Position numbers and translations under genes: made by a program. Below, piece by piece: positions 18,432 through 27,656 of a stretch of 64,000 nucleotides of DNA. A model generated the notes under the pieces. The model was not told where the DNA came from, searched no databases, and saw only the letters and a list, made by a program, of their open reading frames with translations. The stretch comes from JANPJV01 sp031425695. Its GTDB lineage: Bacteria > Pseudomonadota > Gammaproteobacteria > Xanthomonadales > SZUA-5. Positions within the stretch are counted from its first letter, which is position 1, and each line of letters opens with the position of its first letter. The DNA lies in the NCBI GenBank assembly GCA_031425695.1, contig JANPJV010000300.1, positions 1 through 64,000 of the forward strand, read 5' to 3'.

Positions 18432-18959
18432 GTGATTGAGACAGATATGAAGCTCGCAATAAGAGAGGCAGATGACCCTTTCTTGGAGTCACTTATCGGG
18501 CGTATTTTCCATGTGACGAGTCTTCAGAACTTCGATGTGATAAAGCGCGCCGGTGTTATCTGCGCGCACCCGTGGCCAAGGCCAGAGAGTCCGTTCGGCG
18601 ATCGAACCAGCACCTATTTTCGCAGTAGGGGATGCATCTCTGTGTTTGATTATTCGACCCCCAGCCACGACCAAATAAGGACCTCTTGGCGTAGGTGCTG
18701 TCCACTAGACGCTGCTCGTCCGGGCCCTGCCATTTTCGTATTCCTACCTGCTTCGTTCTTTGTCCAGCTCGTGTCGTGGACTGATTGGCAAGATGAGGAG
18801 TCAACCTTGACCATCGTGCCGTATGTTGAGGCCGGATATCCCGACGCCATTAATTTGGCCGATATTTCAGAAGTAATGCAAGTAGAGCGAACTTGGTGGC
18901 CAACGGTGGCGACTGGCACTACCTTGGACATGCTACTGCGCCGGCCGTTCCGGCGCTGA
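18432..18959 (+). CDS. Hypothetical protein, possibly split from the upstream gene
   Basis: 175 residues from GTG 18432 (170 from ATG 18447); neither start has a good ribosome-binding site. The N-terminal part RIFHVTSLQNFDVIKRAGVI resembles the His-x-Thr opening of DarT-like or other ADP-ribosyltransferase-like folds, and YFRSRGCISVFDYST follows. That link is weak. The frame is the same as that of 17064-18365 and remains open, with plausible protein sequence (GQIAVASWRDIDPKQFLWI), from the TAA at 18363-18365 up to the GTG. It could therefore be the C-terminal part of one longer gene interrupted by a stop codon. Confidence 0.5.
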   Translation: MIETDMKLAIREADDPFLESLIGRIFHVTSLQNFDVIKRAGVICAHPWPRPESPFGDRTSTYFRSRGCISVFDYSTPSHDQIRTSWRRCCPLDAARPGPAIFVFLPASFFVQLVSWTDWQDEESTLTIVPYVEAGYPDAINLADISEVMQVERTWWPTVATGTTLDMLLRRPFRR

Positions 18960-19174
18960 CCGATAGGGTTGCAATGGCCAAACTCAGAACCCACCATTTC
19001 GGGCATTCCTACCCGTAGACTCGGCCCGGCAGGCTTTTTTGCAGCCGGTGGTCGCTGCGGTTCGGGTGCGACTGTTGCCACCAACAGGGTGCTAATCAAT
19101 GTCGGAGATTTGGGCTAAATCGGCGAGGTGCTGGGCGCGGAAAGCCTGTGAAGGTCCGCTGCGGAGGACCGTTT

Positions 19175-19924
19175 ATGCCCAGCCTTGACGTCTCGACCCT
19201 GACCGACGCGCAACGTCCCACCGGTGTGTGGGCAGCGGCGCTGCTGCTCGCGGTCGCGCGAGATGAAGCGGCTGGCCGACGGAGGCCCGCCCTCACTGAG
19301 CCGAAGATGGACACCTGGGCCCGCTTTCGTGGCCGCCTCTCGAGCGTTGATCTCATATCGCTGCTCTTCGAAGACGCAGCGGTTCTTCACCAGCTTCCCT
19401 TCGACCCGCAAGCGGTCAGCGGTCCGTTGAGCCTTGATGGACTTCCCGATGAAGTGGCCGACGGCTGGCTGAGGGCCATCGAGCACTTGCCGTTGAACAC
19501 GGGCGGCGCGGACTACATCCTTGAACAGGCACACCTGCTAGGACTGCCGACGCGCATGGCGCGCTCGGAGCTGCACGTCGTGAAGCCGCATCAAAAGGTG
19601 CTTGAGCTCCCGGGGACCGGCGGCCAACTCGCGCACCACGTGGTGAGCAGCCAGCAAGACCTCACGCTGCAGGATAACTTCGTCGTTGCATGCAGCTTTT
19701 GGCAGGAGCTGACTCTCGCGGGCATCGTTGGGCTCGAGCTCGGTGCGCCACACACCAACTTCGTGGCAAGGACGGAAGCGGCGGACCTCAAGAAACCGGA
19801 GCACCCACTACGTCAACGTTCGTTCGATTTCGTCGTCGGGCTTCATCAGGACAAGGGCGGACTCTTTCTCATCGAGGACCAGCTCGCGCTCTGGTTCCCG
19901 GCCGCGAAAATCCTGCTGGTCTGA
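19175..19924 (+). CDS. Leader gene of the BREX-2 operon, unknown function
   Basis: 249 residues from ATG 19175, chosen over GTG 19148 because GGAGG lies at 19163-19167 with ideal spacing. No catalytic motif, signal peptide or membrane helix is apparent. The N-terminus (TGVWAAALLLAVARDEAAGR; MDTWARFRGRL) and the regularly spaced Trp/Leu suggest a compact, mostly helical protein ending in a strand-rich part (LFLIEDQLALWFPAAKILLV). The stop lies three bases before pglW, so it is part of the operon. Its position recalls BrxE, the leader gene of type 6 BREX, but I see no evidence of homology. Confidence 0.65.
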   Translation: MPSLDVSTLTDAQRPTGVWAAALLLAVARDEAAGRRRPALTEPKMDTWARFRGRLSSVDLISLLFEDAAVLHQLPFDPQAVSGPLSLDGLPDEVADGWLRAIEHLPLNTGGADYILEQAHLLGLPTRMARSELHVVKPHQKVLELPGTGGQLAHHVVSSQQDLTLQDNFVVACSFWQELTLAGIVGLELGAPHTNFVARTEAADLKKPEHPLRQRSFDFVVGLHQDKGGLFLIEDQLALWFPAAKILLV

Positions 19925-19927
19925 CCG

Positions 19928-22900
19928 ATGGCCGCCAAGTTCATCCAGATCGGTGAGTCCGCGCACGACGCCGAACGGCAGGCGCTCCGATTTCTTGTCG
20001 AGGGGCTGACAGAGGCCTTCACCGTCTATGGCAATGCTTGGCTCGTCGAGCGCAGCGGGGTTGTATACGAGCTTGACGCGGTCGTTGTCGCGCCGCACGC
20101 GGTCTTCGTCGTCGAGATCAAATCGTATCGGGGCCGCATCGAAGGCACCGACAACGACTGGTGGTTGCCCGAGAAGATTCGCAGCCCGCTCAAGCTCAAT
20201 CGCACCACCTCACAGGTGCTCAAATCGCACCTGAAAAACGCGAGCTACCAAGCTGGCCAAGTGTGGACCGAGGGTCTCGTGTTCCTCTCGGCGACCACCG
20301 ACGTCGGCGTACGCGGACCCGCAAGCAACGACCGCATCCATACGCGCAAGACCATCCTTGCCGCGCTCCAGGACCCGGCGTTCATCACGCGTCTAAGTGG
20401 CGGCCGCTCGCTCACGCCGTCATCGAGCGCTGAGCGTGAGCTGCTCGAACTGTTCACGGGCGTCCAGGGGGGCCCGCGCCCGGTCCGGCGAGTTCGTGAG
20501 TACGAGGTGATTGAGACTCTCGACCACCACGACACATTTACAGAACTGCTCGGTCGAAACACGCTCTCTGGCGCCGAGCGCGTGCTCCGCATCTACAGCA
20601 CGCCGCCACTCGCGACACAGGCACAACGAGACCGCATTGCCGAGCGTGCGCGCTGGGAGGCGCAAGTTCTCGGCCGCCTTGGGCGTAGCGAGGGCGTGCT
20701 CACGGCAGAGCAGCCGTTCTCCGATGAAAGCGGCATCGTGTTACCGCTCGAGCACTTCAAGGGCATCACGCTCACCACCTGGGTCGAGCGCTACGGCCCC
20801 GACGTGCGCGGCAAGGAACGAGCCGACCTCCGCGTCCGCACGGACCTGTGGATGCGCCTCGCGCACACCATCGACGAGGTACATCGCCAGGGTGTCGTGC
20901 ATCGCCTGCTACGCCCCGACGTTGTGCTAGTCGAGGACAAGCAGGAGCCAACCGAGATTCGCGTCACGGGCTTCGATCTCGCAAAGCAGATGACCAGCGA
21001 CGCGACTATTTCGCTCACGACCATTCACGACGACCGACTCGTGTTTGCCGCGCCTGAAGTCGTCACAGCTTTCAGCAGCGCCGAACCGGCTTCCGACCAG
21101 TTCAGCCTCGGCGCGATCCTGGCGCTCATCCTCACTGGCCGGCCGCTGTTCGAGAACACACGCGAACTGATGGCCGCCGGTAGGCTCATGCGCCGCGTTC
21201 GCGACGTCTCGCAACGCCTGCCGCTTAGCCTCGACGAGGCTGTCGCGCGAATGATCGAGAGGCGCGCCACCGACCGCTATCCGACGCTCGCAGAAGCCAT
21301 CACGGCAGTGCGCGTTGGCCGCGATCCTTCACCGCGAATGCAGCAGGCGCTACTTCCAATCGCGGGGCGCACGCCACTCGACGCCGACAACCTCCAGGCC
21401 GGAACGAGGATCGGCTCGGACTATGAGATCGTCACGCGGCTCGGCCAGGGCGGCATGGCGGTGGTCTACGCTGCGCGCCATCTTGTCAGCGGTCGTACGC
21501 GCGCGCTCAAGATCGCCCGGTCGGAAGACGCCGCCGAGGAGGCACTGCGCGGCGAGTACCAGGTGCTCGCCGGGCTCGACCATCCGAACATCGTCCGGGT
21601 CATCGACCTGACCAAGATGGTTGAGGGGCGCCTCACGCTCGTCATGGAGCGCGTGAGCGGGATGACCCTGCGGCAGTGGCTCGCGCAGAACCCTGCGCCC
21701 GAGCCCAACGCACAACGCCGCCTCGCCGAAGACCTAATCGCAGGCATCGACTACCTCGAACGAACGTCGGTCACGCACAAGGATCTGAAACCCGACAACT
21801 TGCTCGTCTCGGACGGGCAGCTCACCATCATCGATTTCAGTCTCGCGGCGATGCCTGAGGATGCGTCCTACGGCGGCACGGCTCTCTATCGCGATCCCTC
21901 GAGCGTCCGTTGGACGCATGCAACTGACCGCTTCGCCGCGGCACTCTGCCTGTTCGAGCTATACGCCGGGCGACATGCTTTCGACGGCCGGGTGCCCGAG
22001 CCAGGCCAAGCGCCAAACGTTTCGGAAGACGACATTCAGCCAACGGGTCTGGCCGCGTTCTTCCGGAAGGCGCTCGACTCGACGCCGGAAAAGCGCTTCC
22101 CCTCCGCGCGTACGATGCGCGAGGCGCTTCTTATCGCGCTCGGCGAAGATACGACCCCGACTTCCGTCGAAACGCTGCCGAGGCAGATCGACGCGACCAC
22201 GCCGCTACGCACCACGGGCCTGTCGACGCGCGCAATCAAAACGCTCGCACGCTGTCAGGTAAACACGGTGGGACAGCTCCTATCGCTGCCCGTGGCTCAG
22301 ATCCGTGCCATCCACGCCATCGGTACCAAAACCGCCAATGAAATCATCGCGTTCCAGGAGACACTGACTTCGCGCGGGCTCGAGGGCACCTCGACGTCCA
22401 CAGCCACCATCGAGCCGCCGCTGGTCCCCGATCTAAGCAATTCACCTGAGCCGGTGCAGAAGCTGCCACTTAGCGACGCGCTGCTCTCCGCGCTCGCGCA
22501 GGGCGGTCTGCCAACGGTTGGCGCGGTCGCGGCGCTCACGCGCAGCGAGTTGCTCGGACTTCCCGGCATCGGCCGGAAAAAACTCGCTGAGGTCGTCGAG
22601 GCGCTGCACCAGTTCCGCGCGCGCACCGAGGGCAAGTCTGGCGGCGCTGAGGGCGGCGCGCACACGCTCGACCGGATGTGGGAACTGGCCTCGCGCCCGC
22701 TGTCGGACGGCCAGCGCATCGCCGTCGAGCGCACCATCGGCATCACCGGTGCGCCCGAGACTCAGGAGCATATCGCTGGCGATCTCGGCAAGACCCAATG
22801 GCAGATCGGCCAGGATCTCTCCAGGGGCCTAGAACGCCTCGACCTCACCGCGTTGGCGGACCTCACAAACGCATTTGACGCAGTCGTCGACGGCTTCGGT

Positions 22901-24022
22901 GGACTCGTGCGACTGGACGAAGTCGGCCAGCGTTTCGAGACCGAGTGGCCCGCCGGCATCGTCACCGGCGAAGGCATCGTGCGTCTGCTCGTGCGCGTCA
23001 CGCCGGGCCGCGCGAACCTCTTGGAGATCGGCGGCGCTGAGCAACCAGTGGTCGCGCGGCCCATCTTCGACCGAGATACAGTCAAAGCATTCGCCGCCGA
23101 GGTAGTGCGGCTCGCTGGCCAGTGGCCACCAGTCGAGCCCGACACCGCGCGGCGTACGCTCGCGGGACTGCTCCCACACTTCGGCGGCGATCCGCTCGCA
23201 CTTGGTGTGCGTATCTGCGACGACGTCGAGATCGCCGAGACCGGCCATTTGTTCATCGGCCCCGTTGATCCGAAGCAGAGCATCGGCTTCATCATTGATC
23301 AGGCGCGAGAGCCGGTTACGCTCGACGACCTGGCAGTTCGCGTACGGCGAGTTTTCGGGTTGCACACACCGTACCCGGATCAAGACAGCCTGCTCGCCAT
23401 CCTGCACGACCTCGACTGCCGGGTGCAGGGCACAGATGTGTTGCCGGGCCGCGCGGGCTCGATTGTTGCAGCGCAGCCCCTAACGGCCGACGAACTACCG
23501 AGCGGCTTCGGCGCCGAGCGCAGCCCCGAGCTGGTGGTGCGTGACATGCTGAAAGAAGCGGCTGGTTCGCGCGGCTTCCGCATGCTGGTGACGCCACCCG
23601 AGGATCACGGCGAGATCGCACGATCCGTTCCCGCCGCGCTCGGCGGCAAGTGGGTTTCGTTTGATGACGCATTCTTCGCCGAGCACGCGGCCGACATCAA
23701 GTCGCTCGAACGCGCCGAGCGCTTCGTCGCGCAGCGCGAAGCGCTAACCGAGGCCGCCGAACAGACACTCTTCAACCTATTGGAAGAACACGGTCGGCCG
23801 GGCAACGTAATCGTCCTCGGCGACACCGCGCTGTTCGGCTTGTGCGAGGCGCTCGACCTGCCGCGCCGGCTCTACGACGAGACGCTCTCCGGCAGCCGCG
23901 GTTTTTGGGTTCTCGTGGTTCCAGGCGTCATCCACAACCGTCAGCCGCGCTTTAACGAGGGCCCCGCCATGTGGCACCTCGAGGGCGCGACACTGCCTCT
24001 TCTAAACCCGCTTTCGGGCTGA
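19928..24022 (+). CDS. pglW: BREX-2 PglW: NERD, pseudokinase, Ser/Thr kinase, HhH repeats
   Basis: 1364 residues. Residues about 1-120 are a NERD nuclease-like domain with YELDAVVVA and VFVVEIKSYRG, the D...ExK pair of PD-(D/E)xK folds. Residues about 200-450 look like a degenerate kinase: HRLLRPDVVLV in place of HRD...N and VTGFDLAKQ in place of DFG. Residues about 495-730 are a second kinase with LGQGGMAVVYAA near 503, ALKIA near 527, THKDLKPDNLL near 615 and IIDFSLA (DFS rather than DFG) near 634, probably active. From about 760 come two helix-hairpin-helix segments (VNTVGQLLSLP...IGTKTANEI; LPTVGAVAAL...LPGIGRKKL). PglW is the hallmark kinase of type 2 BREX. pglX starts ten bases after its stop. 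Confidence 0.88.
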   Translation: MAAKFIQIGESAHDAERQALRFLVEGLTEAFTVYGNAWLVERSGVVYELDAVVVAPHAVFVVEIKSYRGRIEGTDNDWWLPEKIRSPLKLNRTTSQVLKSHLKNASYQAGQVWTEGLVFLSATTDVGVRGPASNDRIHTRKTILAALQDPAFITRLSGGRSLTPSSSAERELLELFTGVQGGPRPVRRVREYEVIETLDHHDTFTELLGRNTLSGAERVLRIYSTPPLATQAQRDRIAERARWEAQVLGRLGRSEGVLTAEQPFSDESGIVLPLEHFKGITLTTWVERYGPDVRGKERADLRVRTDLWMRLAHTIDEVHRQGVVHRLLRPDVVLVEDKQEPTEIRVTGFDLAKQMTSDATISLTTIHDDRLVFAAPEVVTAFSSAEPASDQFSLGAILALILTGRPLFENTRELMAAGRLMRRVRDVSQRLPLSLDEAVARMIERRATDRYPTLAEAITAVRVGRDPSPRMQQALLPIAGRTPLDADNLQAGTRIGSDYEIVTRLGQGGMAVVYAARHLVSGRTRALKIARSEDAAEEALRGEYQVLAGLDHPNIVRVIDLTKMVEGRLTLVMERVSGMTLRQWLAQNPAPEPNAQRRLAEDLIAGIDYLERTSVTHKDLKPDNLLVSDGQLTIIDFSLAAMPEDASYGGTALYRDPSSVRWTHATDRFAAALCLFELYAGRHAFDGRVPEPGQAPNVSEDDIQPTGLAAFFRKALDSTPEKRFPSARTMREALLIALGEDTTPTSVETLPRQIDATTPLRTTGLSTRAIKTLARCQVNTVGQLLSLPVAQIRAIHAIGTKTANEIIAFQETLTSRGLEGTSTSTATIEPPLVPDLSNSPEPVQKLPLSDALLSALAQGGLPTVGAVAALTRSELLGLPGIGRKKLAEVVEALHQFRARTEGKSGGAEGGAHTLDRMWELASRPLSDGQRIAVERTIGITGAPETQEHIAGDLGKTQWQIGQDLSRGLERLDLTALADLTNAFDAVVDGFGGLVRLDEVGQRFETEWPAGIVTGEGIVRLLVRVTPGRANLLEIGGAEQPVVARPIFDRDTVKAFAAEVVRLAGQWPPVEPDTARRTLAGLLPHFGGDPLALGVRICDDVEIAETGHLFIGPVDPKQSIGFIIDQAREPVTLDDLAVRVRRVFGLHTPYPDQDSLLAILHDLDCRVQGTDVLPGRAGSIVAAQPLTADELPSGFGAERSPELVVRDMLKEAAGSRGFRMLVTPPEDHGEIARSVPAALGGKWVSFDDAFFAEHAADIKSLERAERFVAQREALTEAAEQTLFNLLEEHGRPGNVIVLGDTALFGLCEALDLPRRLYDETLSGSRGFWVLVVPGVIHNRQPRFNEGPAMWHLEGATLPLLNPLSG

Positions 24023-24032
24023 GCCAACTTCG

Positions 24033-27000
24033 ATGAAAGCAAGCGACCGAGCCCGCCTGACCACCGCTCTGCGCGACCATGTTGCGAAGATCGCTGGCGA
24101 TCTGCGCGTCAAGATTCGCGCACCTGGCACCGTGCGGGCGGCCGCTGAGCAGCTTCACCGGGACGAGCGCGTCGGCGAAGATTTCGAGGTCTGGACCGAC
24201 CTGCTTTCGCGCCGCGCGGCGGTGCTATGGGTTCTCAAGTCGGTCTACTTGCGTGTGCTCGAAGATCGCGGGCTCCTGCACCCTGGACGTCTGCTCGATG
24301 CCGAAGCGCAGCAGCTCTTCGAAAGGCTCGCGCCCAACCTCGGCGAGACCGCTTTCCTGCGCTGGATCTACAAAGACCTCGCGAGCCGGAATGGAGGCCT
24401 GCCAGAGCTGTTCAGTCCACAGCCCGCGGAGGTGGCGCTGCCCTCCGACGATCTTTCGCGCGCTCTGATCGCTTTCTGGCGCCACCGCGACGCCGACACG
24501 GGCACTGTGTGGAGTTTCGCCGAGGAGCATTTCGAGGGCGAGCTGATGGGCGACTTGTACCAGGAGCTCGATCCGGTCGTAAAAGACCGCTTCGCGCTTT
24601 GCCAGACGCCCGACTTCGTGCGCGCCTTCATCCTCGACCGAACGTTGACACCGGCCATCGAGACTTTCGGCGCCGACGAAGTACGGCTGCTGGATCCAGC
24701 TTGCGGCTCGGGCCACTTCCTCATAGACGGGCTCAAGCGCATCGTTGCCGTGACCGCAGAGAAGCACCCGGACTGGGACCGCGCAAAGGTCGTCGCGCAC
24801 GCGCTCGATCGCGTCGTCGGCATTGACCTCAACGACTACGCCTGTGCGCTGGCACGGACGCGCCTCATCATGACGGCTGCCGAGCTGGCGGGCGTGACCA
24901 AGCTCGGCGACGCCGCACGCTTCCACCCGCACGTGTACTGGGCGGATGGGCTGGAGCAGGTGGAACGTGATGAAGTGAATCCAGCGTTTCAGTACGCGCT
25001 GTTTGGGAAGGTCGAAGAGAAGCCACTCGCCACACTCACGCGCTCGGATGTGCGAGCGGCGCTCAAGAAGGTCTTCGAGAAGAAATTCCACGCGGTCGTG
25101 GCGAACCCGCCGTACATCGTGGAGCGCGATGAAGCGCGAAAGAAGTACCACCGGGAGAAGACGGGAAAGAAGCAGCGCTACGTCTCGGCATATCGCCAGT
25201 ACTCGCTCGCTTCGCCCTTCACCGAGCGCTCCTTCCAGCTCGCAGAGAAGGCCGGTTACATCGGTCTCATCACCAGCAACAATTTCATGAAGCGGGAGTT
25301 CGGCAAGCCCCTCGTTGAGGAGTTCCTAAGCGGTATCGACCTAACGCTCGTCGCCGACACCTCGCAGGCGTATATCCCGTTCCACGGCACGCCAACAGTC
25401 TTGCTCTTCGGTCGAAACCAGCCGCCTAAGAGCAACACGGTTCGCGCGGTCATGGGCAAGCGCGGCGAGAGCGGCACTCCAGAGGACCCAGCCAAGGGCA
25501 AAGTGTGGTCGAGCATCGCCGACGGCTGGGACCAGAGCGGCTTCGAGAGCGAGTATGTCAGCGTCACCGATCTCCCGCGCGAGACGCTGGAAGAGCACCC
25601 GTGGAGTCTCGGTGGAGGTGGTGCGAGTGAGCTGAAGGAGTTCCTCGACCGCAATGGCATCTCGTATTTGAAGGATTTGATCACAGTAATCGGACGAACC
25701 AATGTCGTCGGTCACGACGACATATGGATTGCTCCAGAGGCGAGCTTTCGACGACGCGGTCTCCGCGACGTTGTTGTGCCCTTCGTGATCGGCGAGACCG
25801 TCCGCGACTGGACGATCATCGATGCACCCTTCGCCATCTATCCGTACTTGGAGATGGGGGGAGCCACGTTTCCAGCGACTCACCCGCTCGTGACTGCTCT
25901 CTGGCCGTGGCGAGCGCTTCTCGAACGCCGCACCGTCTTTGGCAAGGAGATGAAGGAGCACGGGCGCCCTTGGTGGGAGCACCTTGAGCACTACTCTGAC
26001 CGCCTACGGACACCCCTCTCAATCGCTTTCGCCTTCGTCGCGACGCACAACCACTTCGTTCTTGACCGCGGCGGAAAGGTGTTCAAACAGAGCGCGCCAG
26101 TCATCAAACTCCCGGCCGGCGCCAGCGAAGACGACCACCTCGTGCTGCTGGGGCTGCTGAACTCGTCGACCGCGTGCTTCTGGATGAAGCAGGTGTTTCA
26201 CAACAAGGGTGGGGGAACTGACTCGGGCAAGATGCAGTCGGACCTAGCCAAAGTCGCCCATGAATTCACGGCGACCGGATTGGAAGACCTGCCAGTCCCG
26301 GATCTTGCAACGAACCGAGCGTCGATTGTTCGGATGGCACGGGCTATTGATGTCTTGGCCACTGAACGCGCGTGGGTGCTTGCCCGTGTTCTTCCCTCGA
26401 TCGAGCTCCTAGCGGCCACCCCTAGCGAAGAACTGCTCGCAGTTATTTCAGCTGCCCGAGAACGTGAAGGACTGCTCTTGCAGCGACAGATCGTGCTCCA
26501 AGAGGAACTCGATTGGTCGGTCTACAAGGCATTCGGGCTTGTCGAGCTGGAGGATGAGAATGCGATTTCTCTGCCCGAGTCCAGTATCGAAGTTGTTGAG
26601 GTTCCGATTGGCGCGCGGCCGTTCGAGATCCTTCAGGCACGCGGAGGTCGCATCACGGGCGTGGACTCCCAGTCCTTGGCTTCTCGGCTGCCAGATACGG
26701 TTGACGCGACGGTAGCGGCAGTCTGGGAGGCCAGAATGCGCGTAATACAAGCGTCCCCAGCGCTCTCATTGATCGAGCATGAGCGATACAAGCGACGCTG
26801 GCTGCTCACCCCGAAGCATCTCGCCGGCAGAGTAGAGACTTTTGATGATCGTCTCGGGATCAGACTTCGCATGCTTATCGGAGATCTGGTTGAGCTTAGT
26901 GCCAGACGGAGAACCTCAGCGTTTGACATCGCGCGCATAGCCGCTGACCTGCAAGCGGACGCCCGATTCGACATGCTGGCCCAACTGATTACCGGTCGAC

Positions 27001-27656
27001 GCGACTTCAGCATGGATCAGCTCATCCGCGATTTCGTGGACAACGATGCCGTGCCCAGTCATCCATTGCATCGCTACAGCCTCACGGGGCTAGTTAAGCA
27101 CCGAGCCTGGGAAAGGACGTGGCATGACCAGCGATGCGAAGACCTTGGTGAAGCCGTTGTGCCTGCAGCGCCGCCAACCTATGCCCAGCCAGATTTCGTG
27201 TCGCGCCGCTTGTTCGAGCTTCGCGGCAAGCTCGACGTCCCGAAGGAACGTTTCATCGCCTTCACCGAAGTCCCAGGCCGCTCTGGCGCTGAGACTCTCT
27301 ACGGCTGGGCCGGCTGGACCGCGCAGCACCGCATGAAGGCCATCCTCGCAATCGACGAGGAGCTTGAGGACGCTTCGGTACCACTCGCGGACCGAATCGG
27401 CCTGCTCGATAGCGCGTGGCGCCTTCTGCCTGACGTGGCTCGCGAAGATGCCGCTGCGGCTACCCGGCTGAAGGCTGAACTGCAGGCGCTCGTCGGCCCC
27501 GAGGGACCGAGCCGCCAACTTATTGAGGACTGGAAGAAGCGCTTCCCGCCGCCGAACGCGCGTACCACCAGTGCCGCGAAGGGTGGCAGGATTGGTGCGA
27601 AGAAGTCTGCAGCGCCTGATAGCGACACTGAAACTGAGGAGACGGATGAGGCATGA
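24033..27656 (+). CDS. pglX: BREX-2 PglX adenine-specific DNA methyltransferase
   Basis: 1207 residues. SAM-binding motif I LLDPACGSGHFLIDGL lies near residue 219 and the N6-adenine motif IV ANPPYIV near residue 356. A long C-terminal part carries target-recognition-like sequence (DLPVPDLATNRASIVRMA) and a helical tail. In BREX, PglX methylates host sites so that self DNA is distinguished from phage DNA. The protein is full length. I saw no homopolymer tract of the kind that makes some pglX genes phase-variable. Its TGA overlaps the ATG of ptuA. Confidence 0.93.
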   Translation: MKASDRARLTTALRDHVAKIAGDLRVKIRAPGTVRAAAEQLHRDERVGEDFEVWTDLLSRRAAVLWVLKSVYLRVLEDRGLLHPGRLLDAEAQQLFERLAPNLGETAFLRWIYKDLASRNGGLPELFSPQPAEVALPSDDLSRALIAFWRHRDADTGTVWSFAEEHFEGELMGDLYQELDPVVKDRFALCQTPDFVRAFILDRTLTPAIETFGADEVRLLDPACGSGHFLIDGLKRIVAVTAEKHPDWDRAKVVAHALDRVVGIDLNDYACALARTRLIMTAAELAGVTKLGDAARFHPHVYWADGLEQVERDEVNPAFQYALFGKVEEKPLATLTRSDVRAALKKVFEKKFHAVVANPPYIVERDEARKKYHREKTGKKQRYVSAYRQYSLASPFTERSFQLAEKAGYIGLITSNNFMKREFGKPLVEEFLSGIDLTLVADTSQAYIPFHGTPTVLLFGRNQPPKSNTVRAVMGKRGESGTPEDPAKGKVWSSIADGWDQSGFESEYVSVTDLPRETLEEHPWSLGGGGASELKEFLDRNGISYLKDLITVIGRTNVVGHDDIWIAPEASFRRRGLRDVVVPFVIGETVRDWTIIDAPFAIYPYLEMGGATFPATHPLVTALWPWRALLERRTVFGKEMKEHGRPWWEHLEHYSDRLRTPLSIAFAFVATHNHFVLDRGGKVFKQSAPVIKLPAGASEDDHLVLLGLLNSSTACFWMKQVFHNKGGGTDSGKMQSDLAKVAHEFTATGLEDLPVPDLATNRASIVRMARAIDVLATERAWVLARVLPSIELLAATPSEELLAVISAAREREGLLLQRQIVLQEELDWSVYKAFGLVELEDENAISLPESSIEVVEVPIGARPFEILQARGGRITGVDSQSLASRLPDTVDATVAAVWEARMRVIQASPALSLIEHERYKRRWLLTPKHLAGRVETFDDRLGIRLRMLIGDLVELSARRRTSAFDIARIAADLQADARFDMLAQLITGRRDFSMDQLIRDFVDNDAVPSHPLHRYSLTGLVKHRAWERTWHDQRCEDLGEAVVPAAPPTYAQPDFVSRRLFELRGKLDVPKERFIAFTEVPGRSGAETLYGWAGWTAQHRMKAILAIDEELEDASVPLADRIGLLDSAWRLLPDVAREDAAAATRLKAELQALVGPEGPSRQLIEDWKKRFPPPNARTTSAAKGGRIGAKKSAAPDSDTETEETDEA

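Noticed and set aside
18960..19174. Terminator or promoter before the BREX operon
   Set aside because: A T6 run at about 19030 and a TTGCCA at 19075-19080 were examined, but no convincing hairpin or paired -10 hexamer was found.
24225..25151. Long - strand ORF of 308 codons
   Set aside because: It lies over the methyltransferase motifs of pglX and has no recognisable domain.
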